A stretch of 64,000 nucleotides of DNA from Henriciella algicola (GCF_003576245.1 NZ_QWGA01000003.1:620001-684000); one strand, 5' to 3'. Positions 37,654 to 47,684 are shown, numbered from the stretch's first letter. Numbers and translations are program-made. Notes: generated from the letters alone by a model not told the origin.

Positions 37654-39333
37654 CTATTCGGCCGGCTGCAGCTCAGCGGCTGCCGGTGGTTGGCTTACGG
37701 GATTTGCATCGGCGGGCTGGTTGATGCGCTCATGGCCCATCGCGGTGCGGATCAGGTTGTAGGACATGATCACAGCGCCGCTGAGGTAGAGCAGACCGCC
37801 CACCATGCGGATGATGTAGCTGATATGCTTGGCCTCGACCGTTTCCACGAAGCTGTATTCAAGGAAGCCGAAGTCGTTATAGGCGCGCCACATCAGGCCT
37901 TCCATGATGCCCGCGAACCACATCGACACGATGTAGAAGACGATACCGATCGTCGCGAGCCAGAAGTGCCACTCGACCAGAGCCATCGAGTAGAGGCTCT
38001 TGCGCTTGTACAGCCACTGGGTGAGGCAGTAGAGCGCCCCGAAGGAAATGAAGCCAACCCAGCCGAGTGCACCGGAATGCACGTGGCCAATGCCCCATTC
38101 AGTATAGTGGCTGAGCGAGTTCACCGCCCGTACCGACATGAGAGGACCTTCAAAGGTCGACATGCCGTAGAAGGCGAGCGAGACGACCATCATGCGGACT
38201 ACAGGGTCGGTGCGCAGCTTGTCCCAGGCGCCTGACAGGGTCATCACGCCGTTGATCATGCCGCCCCAGCTTGGCATCCACAGCATGATCGAGAAGGTCA
38301 TGCCGAGGGTCTGCGCCCACTGCGGAAGAGCGGTGTAGTGAAGGTGATGCGGACCTGCCCAGATATAGATGAAGATCAGCGACCAGAAGTGCACGATCGA
38401 CAGGCGGTAGGAATAGACCGGGCGGTCCACGCGCTTGGGAATGTAATAATACATGATGGCGAGGAAGCCGGTCGTCAGGAAGAAGCCGACGGCGTTGTGG
38501 CCATACCACCACTGGGTCAGTGCATCCTGCACACCCGCGAACAGCTGATAGCTTTTCGACGATCCGAGCGAGACCGGCAGCGAAAGGTTGTTCACGATGT
38601 GCAGCATCGCGATGGTCACGATGAAAGACAGGTAGAACCAGTTTGCCACATAGATATGTGGCTCTTTCCGCTTCCAGAGCGTGCCGAGGAAGATGATAAG
38701 ATAGGCGACCCAGACGATGGTCAGCCAGAGGTCGGCATACCATTCTGGTTCGGCATATTCCTTCGACTGGGTGATGCCCATCAGATAGCCGGTCGCGGCG
38801 ATCACGATGAAGAGCTGATAACCCCAGAAAACAAACCATGGCCACATGCCGCCGAACAGGCGTGCGCGCGTGGTGCGCTGGACGACGTGGAAGCTGGTGG
38901 CGAGAAGGACGTTGCCACCAAAGGCAAAGATCACGGCGGACGTATGGAGCGGACGTAGCCTGCCAAAGTTCGTCCAGCCGAGCTCCTCGACATAGAAGAG
39001 ATTTGGCCAGGTCAGCTGACACGCAATGAGAACGCCGACCAGAAGGCCTGCGAGCCCCCAGAACATGGCAGCGGCCACACCGAATTTGACGAGCGTGTCC
39101 TCATACAGGGTCTCGTCAAAGGGATTGCGGTCGCCGAGCTTGCCGGCCCAGAGCGCAATCCCCACCAGCCAGGCGATGATTGCGGAAAAGAACAGGAGCG
39201 CGTGAACGCCCATCAGATTGTCTGCTGCGTTACCGGCGATCAGGATCGCCAGGACAGCGAAGACGCAAAGGAAAGCCGACACCATTCCGGTGCTGCTGTC
39301 CCTTGCCCCTCTCTTAAGGATGTTGGTGCTCAA
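37654..39333 (-). CDS. ccoN: cbb3 cytochrome c oxidase catalytic subunit CcoN
   Basis: The product is 559 aa, starting at TTG 39333 with AGGGG upstream; no better ATG is present before the conserved part. It is a polytopic heme-copper oxidase subunit I with conserved histidines ([77 protein letters not shown]). It reduces O2 to water with high affinity. It is the first gene of ccoNOQPGHIS, with a TTACGTAA palindrome 65-72 nt upstream of the start codon, fitting control by the neighbouring FixLJ. Confidence 0.97.
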   Translation of the reverse strand: MSTNILKRGARDSSTGMVSAFLCVFAVLAILIAGNAADNLMGVHALLFFSAIIAWLVGIALWAGKLGDRNPFDETLYEDTLVKFGVAAAMFWGLAGLLVGVLIACQLTWPNLFYVEELGWTNFGRLRPLHTSAVIFAFGGNVLLATSFHVVQRTTRARLFGGMWPWFVFWGYQLFIVIAATGYLMGITQSKEYAEPEWYADLWLTIVWVAYLIIFLGTLWKRKEPHIYVANWFYLSFIVTIAMLHIVNNLSLPVSLGSSKSYQLFAGVQDALTQWWYGHNAVGFFLTTGFLAIMYYYIPKRVDRPVYSYRLSIVHFWSLIFIYIWAGPHHLHYTALPQWAQTLGMTFSIMLWMPSWGGMINGVMTLSGAWDKLRTDPVVRMMVVSLAFYGMSTFEGPLMSVRAVNSLSHYTEWGIGHVHSGALGWVGFISFGALYCLTQWLYKRKSLYSMALVEWHFWLATIGIVFYIVSMWFAGIMEGLMWRAYNDFGFLEYSFVETVEAKHISYIIRMVGGLLYLSGAVIMSYNLIRTAMGHERINQPADANPVSQPPAAAELQPAE

Positions 39334-39397
39334 TTTGCCTACCCCTCAACATTCAGACGCCACCGGAAGCGGCGGCTGCCTCATCACGGCTGAGGGA

Positions 39398-39441
39398 TTA
39401 CGTAAGGACCGGGATGTCCGGTATACGGGCTCATACGTATG
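39398..39441. promoter_or_regulatory. Two palindromes, candidate FixJ sites in the divergent cco promoter
   Basis: TTACGTAA (39398-39405) and CATACGTATG (39432-39441) have centres 35 bp apart in the region between ccoN and the small plus-strand gene. Both share TACGTA, as expected for dimer-binding NarL/FixJ-family regulators. No FNR/FixK-type TTGAT-N4-ATCAA box is seen here, so direct FixJ control is more likely than a FixK relay. This is inference. Confidence 0.5.
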
Positions 39442-39491
39442 GGCCAGCCTGTCGCAGACACAGTAGGTTGCGGGCAATAGGAGGCCCCCGC

Positions 39492-39755
39492 ATGAACCGT
39501 GTCATCATCTTCACCGTCGGATTGGCCATTGCGATGATCGCGTGGCCACAAGTCCAGTCGCATCACCTGCGCGATGAGTTGCTGCAGCTTGCCTGGTGCT
39601 CATCGTCAGGCCAGGCGCCGGGCACGCAAAGCCTTTTCGGAATGCACTGCGTGTGGTGCCCGGTTTTCGTCTCCGGTATCGCCGTCATGATCGTCAGCCC
39701 CTTCCTTCAGCATGCACGGATGCTGGCGGAGCGACTGGCCCGGGTCATGCCATGA
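39492..39755 (+). CDS. Small CxxC membrane protein, unknown
   Basis: The product is 87 aa from ATG 39492, which has a perfect AGGAGG 7 nt upstream; longer readings from 39414 lack it. There is an N-terminal hydrophobic helix (VIIFTVGLAIAMIAWP), a short periplasmic part, then GMHCVWCPVFVSGIAVMIV with a Cys-x2-Cys motif at the start of a second helix. It lies between the divergent cco promoter and fixLJ, so it probably shares the low-oxygen regulation. Possible roles are copper or heme handling for oxidase assembly, or redox sensing next to FixL. I do not recognise the family. Confidence 0.72.
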   Translation: MNRVIIFTVGLAIAMIAWPQVQSHHLRDELLQLAWCSSSGQAPGTQSLFGMHCVWCPVFVSGIAVMIVSPFLQHARMLAERLARVMP

Positions 39756-39869
39756 GAATTCAACACCTCCCGTCACGCTACTTGTTGACCTCCCGGCCCT
39801 GCCTGTCGCATTGCGAATGTGCAGACGGACGGGGTGTGAACACTGAAAAGCCGGGACCTAATCTACGAT

Positions 39870-40994
39870 ATGGCGGAGATGGACGTTGATGCGCTCCATC
39901 AGCACTTCCGGTCCATCCTCCAATCGGTGCCGGATGCCATGGTCGTCATCAATGACGCCGGGATCATCACGGCTGTCAGCAAGGCGGCAGAGACCCTGTT
40001 CGGCTACGAAGCGGACCAGCTGCTCGGCCGCAATGTCAGCATCCTCATGTCGCCAACCGACAAGTCGCAGCATGACGGCTATATTTCGCGCTATCTTCGC
40101 ACCGGCGAGCGCCAGATCATCGGCATTGGCCGTACGGTTACCGCAAGGCGCTCAGACGGCTCCCTGTTTCCCATCGACCTCAAGATCGGCGAAGCCAAGA
40201 TCGGCGATCACTATCTCTTCACGGCATTCATGCGGGACCTGACCGAGCAGCGGCGTAATGAAACGCGCATGAAGGCCCTGCAGGCCGAGCTCGTCCATTT
40301 CTCGAGATTGAGTTCCGTTGGCACGATGGCATCTGCCCTCGCACATGAGCTGAACCAGCCGCTCACCGTCGTGACCAATTACCTCGAAGCTGCCCGCGAC
40401 CTGCTCGACGCGCCGGACGAAGAAACCATGAAGATGGTGCAGGAAGCGCTGAGCGAGGCAGCGAAACAGTCTGTTCGTGCAGGCCAGATCGTCCGTAAGC
40501 TGCGGGATTATGTCTCTCGCGGCGAAGTCGAGAAGCGTCCGACAGATCTTGTCCCACTGCTCGGCGACGCCGTCGCCCTCGTCCAGACCGAAATGAGCAC
40601 AGCAACAGGTGCCATCTCGGTCAGCGTGGCGGAAAGCACGCCGCATGTGATGATCGACCCGATCCAGATTCAGCAGGTTATCATCAACATCGTGCGCAAC
40701 GCCATTGAGGCGATGGGGACGCAAATCGATCCGAAGATCGAAATCCGCGCGATGATCGGCGGCAATGGCATGGTCCTCGTTACCATTGAAGATAATGGCC
40801 CAGGCATAGACCGGGAGGTGTCCGAACACCTCTTCCGCCCGCTTGCCAGCTCCAAATCCACTGGCATGGGCCTTGGCCTCTCCATCTGCCGTACCATCGT
40901 CGAAGCCCATGGCGGCACCATCGAGGCAATGCCCGCAGGCGACACGGGAACGCGTTTCGCCTTCACGCTTGAACCTGTAGAAACCGACGCATGA
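39870..40994 (+). CDS. fixL: Oxygen-sensing heme-PAS histidine kinase FixL
   Basis: The product is 374 aa with no membrane helix, as in Bradyrhizobium-type soluble FixL but shorter, with a single PAS domain. That PAS carries the heme-binding signature: proximal His68 in QHDGYISRYL and Arg88 in IIGIGRTVTARRSDG, matching the heme ligand and the O2-contacting arginine of FixL. HisKA has His159 in SALAHELNQPLTVV; HATPase_c has IVRNAIEAMG and GMGLGLSICRTIVEAHGG. When O2 leaves the heme, the kinase phosphorylates FixJ. It overlaps fixJ by 4 nt. Confidence 0.95.
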   Translation: MAEMDVDALHQHFRSILQSVPDAMVVINDAGIITAVSKAAETLFGYEADQLLGRNVSILMSPTDKSQHDGYISRYLRTGERQIIGIGRTVTARRSDGSLFPIDLKIGEAKIGDHYLFTAFMRDLTEQRRNETRMKALQAELVHFSRLSSVGTMASALAHELNQPLTVVTNYLEAARDLLDAPDEETMKMVQEALSEAAKQSVRAGQIVRKLRDYVSRGEVEKRPTDLVPLLGDAVALVQTEMSTATGAISVSVAESTPHVMIDPIQIQQVIINIVRNAIEAMGTQIDPKIEIRAMIGGNGMVLVTIEDNGPGIDREVSEHLFRPLASSKSTGMGLGLSICRTIVEAHGGTIEAMPAGDTGTRFAFTLEPVETDA

Positions 40995-41617
40995 CCGATT
41001 CAGAAAAGCCACTCGTCCACCTCGTCGACGATGACGAAGCCATCCGTCATTCCGCCAGCTTCATGCTGCGCCTCGCAGGCTACCGCGTGCAGACCCATCC
41101 GGATGGCGTGAGCTTTCTGGCCAAGCTCGACGATCTGGAATCAGGCTGCGTGCTTCTCGACGTCCAGATGCCGCAGATGAACGGCCTCGCCGTGCAAAAG
41201 GCCTTGAATGAACGCGGCTGCGAAATGCCGATCATCGTCCTCACCGGGCATGGCGACGTGTCTGTCGCAGTGCAGGCCATGAAGGCCGGCGCGGTGAACT
41301 TCGTCGAAAAGCCTTATGAGAAGCAGGTCCTGCTTCAGGCGATCAATGAAGGCTTCGAACACCTCGCCAGCCTCCATCAGGGCGCAGTCCAGAAAGCCGA
41401 GGCCGAAAAGCGCCTCGCGCATCTCAGCCCGCGTGAACGCGACATCCTCGATGGCCTCGTCGACGGACTGACCAATAAGGGTATCGCCAACTCGCTCGAT
41501 ATCTCACCGCGCACGGTAGAGATTCACCGGGCCAACATGATGGACAAGCTGGGCGTCGATAGCCTTTCTGCCGCCCTTCGTATCGCTTTCGCCGCCGGAC
41601 TTGGGGCTAGCAGCTAG
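40991..41617 (+). CDS. fixJ: Response regulator FixJ
   Basis: The product is 208 aa. The receiver domain has acidic D13-D15, phospho-acceptor D57 in CVLLDVQMPQMNG, T85 and K107 (EKPYE). The LuxR-type HTH reads LSPRERDILDGLVDGLTNKGIA and ISPRTVEIHRANMMDKLGV. The form and length match FixJ. It is translationally coupled to FixL and likely activates the cco operon and hemN through the TACGTA/GTAAGTAG sites. No fixK gene is in the window. Confidence 0.94.
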   Translation: MTDSEKPLVHLVDDDEAIRHSASFMLRLAGYRVQTHPDGVSFLAKLDDLESGCVLLDVQMPQMNGLAVQKALNERGCEMPIIVLTGHGDVSVAVQAMKAGAVNFVEKPYEKQVLLQAINEGFEHLASLHQGAVQKAEAEKRLAHLSPRERDILDGLVDGLTNKGIANSLDISPRTVEIHRANMMDKLGVDSLSAALRIAFAAGLGASS

Positions 41618-41631
41618 GGGAACTGCCCCGG

Positions 41632-44600
41632 CTACCAGATACCCCGCATTTCGCCGCCGCTGCAGCCAGACTGGCTCGCAAACGCGCTATGCACGCCGCC
41701 GCCCGGCACGTCGCAGCGTCCGCCCATACCCATAGTGGCCGGGCCGAAGGCCATCTGCTGGACACCCTGGGCCAGACCGCCAGATCCAAATGGGATACGG
41801 ATCTCAAGCCGCGCCGTCTCCGCCCGGAAGTCTCCGGCGCCCACACCTGCGATCCCAACCTCAAGACGCACCAGCGGGCCCCACTTGGTCTGCGCCGCCA
41901 CACCGATCCGCGCATCTGCACGAAGGTCGGTATCATCCCTGCTCAGGAAGCCGCGCTCAGTCAGTAGGTCCGCGCTGTCATAGTCCCAGATAGCGTCCAA
42001 CCGGCCGCTCAGCTGAAGCCAGCTGCCATCCCGGAACTCATTGCGCCACGCCACTTCAGGCCCCGCCCGGAAGCGGCCAAGGCTGATATCCTGCGACGGG
42101 ATCTTGATGCCGAGGCTGTCGGTGTAGGCAGATTGCGTTTCCTTGTACTGGGTGATGCCTGCCTGCGGACGCACCGTCCACGGGCCAGAGCGCATCTCCC
42201 CCGTCACATTGGCCTGAACCATGTAGCGCTCTGTCTCGAAATCATCGCTATAGAGGCCGAGCGGGTTCACGCGGTTGTCGGATTCCCCGAACATGGCGAG
42301 GCCGTCGACGGTCAGGCTGTCTTTCACCCGCCAGACGGCATATGGACCCGCCATCCAGCCCGTGCCCTGCACCTGCGCCCCCCGCACCGCGCCAGCATCG
42401 GTGAACACTTCGCGCGCCTCATCCTCCATCCAGTCATACTGCGCCATCGCACCGACAATCAGGTCCTCACCGACCAGATAGTCCACGCCAAGCTGCACGG
42501 CCGCGAAGTCGGTCTTGGACCGCTCACCGGCCCTGTCATCGCGCACGCCAGAAGCCTCAGCCGCCAGCCAGATGTCCCAGCCATCAAGGAAAGGCGCATC
42601 CGCATTGCCGAACCGCGCCCCCGTGTCAGCCTCCTCAGCAGCGACAGCGTTGCGGGCGCCAGCCAGCGAGACACTGAAGTCCATTTGGTAGAAGCCTGCC
42701 CCCGATGCATTGGCCGACATGCCGCCCCGCTGGGCTGAGTTACGGTCAGCGAAACGGCGCGAGAGTTTCGGCGCGGCATCGATGATGCGGTCAGCCCGGC
42801 GGAACATGAAGTTGCGGATCGCGCGCTGCGTCGCGAGCCTCACGGCATCCTCATCGCGCACATTCTCAAACACGCAGACAATGCTCTCACCTGGATCGAC
42901 ATCCACAGTTGCCGTGTCAGTCGCCGCGTCATAGCGCGTCGCACCATCCAGATCGCCCGAACAGTTGAACGCCTTCACCCGCCAGCCCGGAGGCGCCGTC
43001 TGGGTGATGTCATAGCTGCCGAACAGGATGTCGCCGCTACTGGCGCTCGCCCGGTTATTGCGTGTCGAAAGCGTGAGACCGTCAAAGGCTGGCACGTCGG
43101 AGGTATAGGTAAAGCTCGCCTCGCCAGACGGCCCTGCCTCTGTCGCCGCAATCAGCTGCACATTACCGAAGCGTTCCTGCACGGCGACATTCACCGGCAG
43201 CTCTACCAGGATCGTACCTGCCGTCAGGCCGACGCCAACCGCGCCGCCACCGCCGGACTGAACAGGCTGACCATTAGCGCCGCCGAGCGAAGCGAGCGCA
43301 ACAGGCGCATCGCCCACCGTCACCGTGACCGTGCCGACATAGTCGCCCGCACCGAGGCTGTTCACCTCATCATTGAGGCTGACCGACAGGTCGAACGTAC
43401 CAAGCGGTGAAATCGTGCCAGATAGCGGCGTCACCGTAATCCACGGCACATCGACCTGCACGGTGAACGGCAAAGGCGCGCTGCCCGGATTGGAAATGGT
43501 CGCAACCGTCGCGGCCTGTTCAGGGTCAGCGATGTTGGAACTTAGGTCGATGACCACTTCAGGAATTTCGGAAACAGCGGCCAGAGACACACTCGCCTCC
43601 AGGCTATCATTACCCGCCGCATCGACACCCGCCGCTGCCGCGACCGCGATGCTGACGGTCCCTGGCGCCGATGGCGTGACCAGCGCCGTATAAACTGATC
43701 CGCTGGTCGCCGAGAAATTGCTCGCCGCTGCGTTCCCGAAAACGATATCCGCCAGCTCGAAACCCGTCACGTCCTCGGTGAAAGTAAACGTCGCTGTGAA
43801 AGCGCCTGTCGTTTCAGCGTCAGGGAAGGTGATGGAAAGGCCAGGCGGTGTTGCGTCCGCGAGGATCGAGAATTGAGCTGCCACCTTGTTGCCATTGCCC
43901 GCCGCATCCGTTGCCACATTGGCCGCGATGTTGAGCGTTACCTCACCATCGGCCGACGGCGTTATATCGGCTGTGAACACCTTCGCGCTGGTTGAGGCGA
44001 AATTCGCGAGGCTTGCGTTGCCGACTGTCACATCCTCTGCGGCAAATCCGGTGACATCTTCAGTGAAGGTGAATGTCACCGGGAAGACGCCCGGCACCGG
44101 CCCCGTTGTTGAGCTTGAGATGACGATCGATGGCCCGATGGAGTCATTGTCTACGACGATCTGATTGTTGTTCGTCCCTGTCGGCGTCTTGCTGGCGAGC
44201 CCATTGCCTGCCGCGTCCAGAAGCCCGCTTCCATCTGCGACAGCAAGCGTCACCGTCCCATTCAGATCGGCAAGGTTACCGCCCGCAAGTGTCAGCTTGT
44301 AATAATCTGCACTGATCGCTTCGAGGCTGAGCGTTGCCGTCGTACCAGAGATACTGAAGTCGGCCGCACCGACTGACGCGCTTTCCATTGGCTCGCTGAA
44401 ACGCACGCCCCAGGCCAGGGTGTCGGCATCGGTCGGACTCTGCGTCCCTTCAAAAAGGTCGATGCTGGTGATGGTCGGTGCCGTATTGTCCAGCGTATAG
44501 CTGTTCTCATTCGTGCCTGACGGCTCACCGCTGAGCAGGGCATTGCCGAACTCATCCGTTGAGCCAGCCTTCATCGTGATCGTGACAGGGCCGTTCACGC

Positions 44601-46575
44601 TCGCAAGGTCGCCGCCCGATGCCGTCACATAAAATCCGATGCTGTAGCGTTCGACGGACAGCGTCGCCGTCGTCCCTGTCAGCGTGAATTCGCTCGTCTT
44701 CACATTATAGAGCGGCGAGATATTGCTGAACTGGAAGTCCCAGACCAGCGTATCGGCATTGGTGAATTCGTTCGTTGGAGCAGACCGCGTAATGGAAGCG
44801 AGAACAGGTCCACTATTGTCGACGGTGTATGTTTCGTCCGTGGCCGGTTCGCCCGTCAGCAGCGCGTTGCCGGAGAGGTCGGTAACGCCGAAAACGATCG
44901 GCGCTGGTGGTGCATCATCACGCGCGTCCGTGGCCCCACCGCCAAACGCCAAGTCAAGACCGACAACGCCATTATAGGACGCCAGATTCCCGCCTGAGAC
45001 GGTTAGCAGGAAGCTCTCACCGGTTAGGCCCCGAAACCCTATGCGCTGCTTCTGGACCATCATGCCCATATCGCCGCCGAGTTCTCCCTTGCCTCCAAAG
45101 GTCGCGAGTGCCGTGCCTGTCGCCGTCGTACCCGTCACCTGAAAGCTACCCGTACCTACATTGCGAACGGTTTCACTGAACGTGATCTTGAAGACCAGCT
45201 CATCGGCATTGGTGTTTTCATCCAGCGGTGTGTAGCGCTCGAAAGCCGTCACCATTGGCGGGGTGGTATCATTGACCAGATCGTAAGTGTCCTGCCTGAT
45301 GGCCGTTGGGTTGAAGCTGACCAGGACATTGCCAGCCACATCTGCAATGGATGATGGCGAATTGAATCCCAAAGTAACTGTCCCGTTGTAATCGGGCAGG
45401 TTCCCGCCGCTCGCGCGCACTTCAACTTGCGTCCCGCTCACATTCACTATGGTAAGGCCTGCCGTGACTGCTTCAGCCGACGCGGTGAGCGAGAACTGGT
45501 CGGATGTAATTGTTGCGAGGTCCATCGCCTCGGTGAAGGTAATCCTCCAGGTGAGTTCGTCGGAACTGGTCGTGGCACCCGATGGGTCCGCACGCTCAAT
45601 AGCTTGCACGCGCGGCGCGGTCTCATCGGTCACCGTCAGCGTGCCCGATGCCGTTCCACTATTGCCTTTTGATGAGGTGAGATCGCCTGTTGTTTCGTTG
45701 TAAGTGCCCGCCTGATCCGAACTCACCAGAAGCTGCACCGTGCAGGAAGCGCCGGCCGCGACGGAGCCGCCAGAATAAGAAATGGAGCTACTGCCCGCCA
45801 CCGCAGTCAGCGTGCCGCCCGTACATGTCGTCGACGCATTCGGCGAGCTATGAACAACAAGGTTGGGGCTGAGATTGTGCGCGAAGTCCAATGCTGTGGT
45901 CGCAGTTGAATTTAGCACGTTACCGATCGTGTAAGTAATCTGAGCGCTGTCATTATCGCTCGTCGAAGACGGGTTGATCGCCATGCTGAATGTTGGTGGG
46001 CTGGAAGGGGTGAAAACGCCGCCCGATAGCGTGTGGGACTCCATCGTGAATGACCCACCAGCCACCGAAAAGGAACCGCTCACCACATCGCTGTTCTGAT
46101 CCTGAAAAGAATAGGAAACCGCGCAACTTGAAGACGGTCCGCCATAGGTACTGCAAGGGATCACCTGCGCGGTACCGCTGGCAGCCCCGCAACCATCGCC
46201 TGTGCAGGTCCAGCTCCAGCCCGCCGGTGTACCGCTCCCACCCGAAGTGGATTGGGTGGCGCTTACTTGAGTGTAGTCGCGCAAGTTATTGCCGAAAACA
46301 ATATAGGGGACGGGATTTACGCCCTTTTCATCAAACTCGGAACAGGTAAGCGTCACCTCACTCGCGATTGTTCGAAACCCATTTCCTGCGTCTGGGCAGC
46401 TTACCTGTGCAGATGCTGCCTGTGGCAACGCAAGACTAGAAAGCGCTGCCACTAGCGAAAGGCCGACCAGGCGTTTCGGCGAAACAAGGCGTTTCAATCT
46501 GCTTAGACCCGAGGCTAGCCGATCCACCGCCGACACCCTGATCAGCCCTGCTCGTTCAGTTTCAGAGTTGGACAT
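41632..46575 (-). CDS. Autotransporter with Ig-like repeat passenger
   Basis: The product is 1647 aa from ATG 46575, with GGGGGGA upstream. An extended signal region ends about residue 57 (LPQAASAQ). A Cys-containing N-terminal domain (CPDAG, CTGDGCG, CSTYGG, SSSCAVSYSF) is followed by tandem bacterial Ig-like modules, each with TxDNTAPTITSI-like linkers and ADELVFKITFSETV strands. Two later modules share VTFTFTEDVTGF, and then comes a BACON-like segment (VPWITVTPLSGTISP). The C-terminal beta-barrel begins near residue 1330 (GWDIWLAAEASG) and ends in Trp (MRGIW) rather than Phe. It is probably a surface adhesin. It is convergent with fixJ, only 14 nt away. Confidence 0.87.
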   Translation of the reverse strand: MSNSETERAGLIRVSAVDRLASGLSRLKRLVSPKRLVGLSLVAALSSLALPQAASAQVSCPDAGNGFRTIASEVTLTCSEFDEKGVNPVPYIVFGNNLRDYTQVSATQSTSGGSGTPAGWSWTCTGDGCGAASGTAQVIPCSTYGGPSSSCAVSYSFQDQNSDVVSGSFSVAGGSFTMESHTLSGGVFTPSSPPTFSMAINPSSTSDNDSAQITYTIGNVLNSTATTALDFAHNLSPNLVVHSSPNASTTCTGGTLTAVAGSSSISYSGGSVAAGASCTVQLLVSSDQAGTYNETTGDLTSSKGNSGTASGTLTVTDETAPRVQAIERADPSGATTSSDELTWRITFTEAMDLATITSDQFSLTASAEAVTAGLTIVNVSGTQVEVRASGGNLPDYNGTVTLGFNSPSSIADVAGNVLVSFNPTAIRQDTYDLVNDTTPPMVTAFERYTPLDENTNADELVFKITFSETVRNVGTGSFQVTGTTATGTALATFGGKGELGGDMGMMVQKQRIGFRGLTGESFLLTVSGGNLASYNGVVGLDLAFGGGATDARDDAPPAPIVFGVTDLSGNALLTGEPATDETYTVDNSGPVLASITRSAPTNEFTNADTLVWDFQFSNISPLYNVKTSEFTLTGTTATLSVERYSIGFYVTASGGDLASVNGPVTITMKAGSTDEFGNALLSGEPSGTNENSYTLDNTAPTITSIDLFEGTQSPTDADTLAWGVRFSEPMESASVGAADFSISGTTATLSLEAISADYYKLTLAGGNLADLNGTVTLAVADGSGLLDAAGNGLASKTPTGTNNNQIVVDNDSIGPSIVISSSTTGPVPGVFPVTFTFTEDVTGFAAEDVTVGNASLANFASTSAKVFTADITPSADGEVTLNIAANVATDAAGNGNKVAAQFSILADATPPGLSITFPDAETTGAFTATFTFTEDVTGFELADIVFGNAAASNFSATSGSVYTALVTPSAPGTVSIAVAAAAGVDAAGNDSLEASVSLAAVSEIPEVVIDLSSNIADPEQAATVATISNPGSAPLPFTVQVDVPWITVTPLSGTISPLGTFDLSVSLNDEVNSLGAGDYVGTVTVTVGDAPVALASLGGANGQPVQSGGGGAVGVGLTAGTILVELPVNVAVQERFGNVQLIAATEAGPSGEASFTYTSDVPAFDGLTLSTRNNRASASSGDILFGSYDITQTAPPGWRVKAFNCSGDLDGATRYDAATDTATVDVDPGESIVCVFENVRDEDAVRLATQRAIRNFMFRRADRIIDAAPKLSRRFADRNSAQRGGMSANASGAGFYQMDFSVSLAGARNAVAAEEADTGARFGNADAPFLDGWDIWLAAEASGVRDDRAGERSKTDFAAVQLGVDYLVGEDLIVGAMAQYDWMEDEAREVFTDAGAVRGAQVQGTGWMAGPYAVWRVKDSLTVDGLAMFGESDNRVNPLGLYSDDFETERYMVQANVTGEMRSGPWTVRPQAGITQYKETQSAYTDSLGIKIPSQDISLGRFRAGPEVAWRNEFRDGSWLQLSGRLDAIWDYDSADLLTERGFLSRDDTDLRADARIGVAAQTKWGPLVRLEVGIAGVGAGDFRAETARLEIRIPFGSGGLAQGVQQMAFGPATMGMGGRCDVPGGGVHSAFASQSGCSGGEMRGIW

Positions 46576-46727
46576 GTGCGTCCCCCCACCCAGTCTGGTC
46601 CCGAGTGCGAGGCTAGAGGCCCGGAACGAGGCGTGCATCACCCGAACGGGTGGTCGGAGGGGATTAATCTCGCCATTCGTGCACTGAGCACATGGCAGAC
46701 GTGTTCGGCGTTAAGGCGAAGGTCGAG

Positions 46728-46757
46728 GGCCGCGCCGTCGAAATCGAAGGCGCGGCC
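46728..46757 (-). terminator. GC-rich hairpin, possible desaturase terminator
   Basis: GGCCGCGCC (46728-46736) and GGCGCGGCC (46749-46757) form a 9-bp stem with a 12-nt loop just after the desaturase stop. There is no T-run on the minus strand, so it may act weakly or as an mRNA end stabiliser. The same bases also lie inside a 22-codon plus-strand reading frame (46692-46760) beginning MADVFGVKAKVEG; no ribosome site supports that frame. Confidence 0.35.
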
Positions 46758-46766
46758 TAAGCTTGT

Positions 46767-47684
46767 CTATTCGGCAGCAACCATCTTTGGCTCATCGGGC
46801 CGGACCGCCCGGCGGATCACGTCGAAATAATCCTTCGAGATACAGTCATAGCCATCATAATAGCCGCGCTCACTGAGCAGCCTGTGCAAGCGGCCGAGCC
46901 TGTAGGGCGGCACGCTAGCAAGCAGGTGATGCTCGAGGTGATAATTCACATCATTCGGAGCTACGATCACGCGCTGCCAGAGTGGCGCGACCGTCGTGCC
47001 GGTATTCAGCCGGGCATCGAGGCTGGTGCGGTCCAGCGCCGTGCCATGCTCGCCAATCTGGCGAAGACGCACGATGGCCGGAAACACAAAGAGGCGCGCC
47101 GCCCACCACATGAGATATGCCCAAGGCGCACCAACCAGTGTGAGTGTGCCGAGCAACGCAATGTGAAACATCAACCAGGGATAATTGCGCGAAAGCTTGA
47201 ACTTTCTGAGGTCATTCATCGTGTCGCGAAAACCGGTCTGGCCGGTGAAATCACGGATGAATTTGCGCTTCAGGCTCGACTTGGAGACCGGGTAGTTCTT
47301 CACAAAGCCGATGTCCGGATCGTTCGGCGTGCCCGCAAACTTGTGGTGCTTCAAATGGTAGGCGCGGTAAGCCTTGAGCGAGGTGTTCATGGGTGCGCCG
47401 GCAAGCCAGTGTCCGACGAACTCATCGACTTTCGGGCTTTTGAAGAAAGCGTGGTGGGCGCAGTCATGGTTCAGAACGCCGAGGCCAAGCTGGCGCCCAC
47501 CAAGGAGGATAATTCCAGCAAGGATCGTCAGCGGGTTCGGCCAGATAATCGCAATCGCGAATGCAAAGACGATCATGCCCCAATTGAAGGCAAGGCCGCC
47601 AAGGGCCCGCAAATTCGATTTCTTCTGAAAGGCACGCAGCTCACTCTTTGACAGCGCTTGCGAAAGCTTCATTCCCTGTTGCAT
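46767..47684 (-). CDS. Membrane fatty acid desaturase
   Basis: The product is 305 aa from ATG 47684 with AGGAG 8 nt upstream; a reading from 47744 is longer but lacks this. Three histidine boxes of the diiron desaturase/hydroxylase superfamily are present: H73DCAHH78, H110LKHH114 and H249LEHH253. Hydrophobic segments lie about 31-68 and 170-205. It is an integral membrane enzyme that likely introduces a double bond or hydroxyl into acyl chains or carotenoid-like substrates. It is divergent from a PaaX-like regulator. Confidence 0.88.
   Translation of the reverse strand: MQQGMKLSQALSKSELRAFQKKSNLRALGGLAFNWGMIVFAFAIAIIWPNPLTILAGIILLGGRQLGLGVLNHDCAHHAFFKSPKVDEFVGHWLAGAPMNTSLKAYRAYHLKHHKFAGTPNDPDIGFVKNYPVSKSSLKRKFIRDFTGQTGFRDTMNDLRKFKLSRNYPWLMFHIALLGTLTLVGAPWAYLMWWAARLFVFPAIVRLRQIGEHGTALDRTSLDARLNTGTTVAPLWQRVIVAPNDVNYHLEHHLLASVPPYRLGRLHRLLSERGYYDGYDCISKDYFDVIRRAVRPDEPKMVAAE

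Noticed and set aside
39752-39889. 45-codon frame with several cysteines between the small CxxC gene and fixL
   Set aside because: It begins within the stop of the preceding gene but runs into fixL, has no motif and no ribosome site.
41600-41640. Possible bidirectional hairpin between fixJ and the third autotransporter
   Set aside because: The stem is short with a bulge and lacks a T-run on either strand.
46692-46760. 22-codon plus-strand reading frame MADVFGVKAKVEG...
   Set aside because: Codon usage looks normal but there is no ribosome-binding site, and it overlaps a hairpin that explains the base pattern; kept only as a remark.
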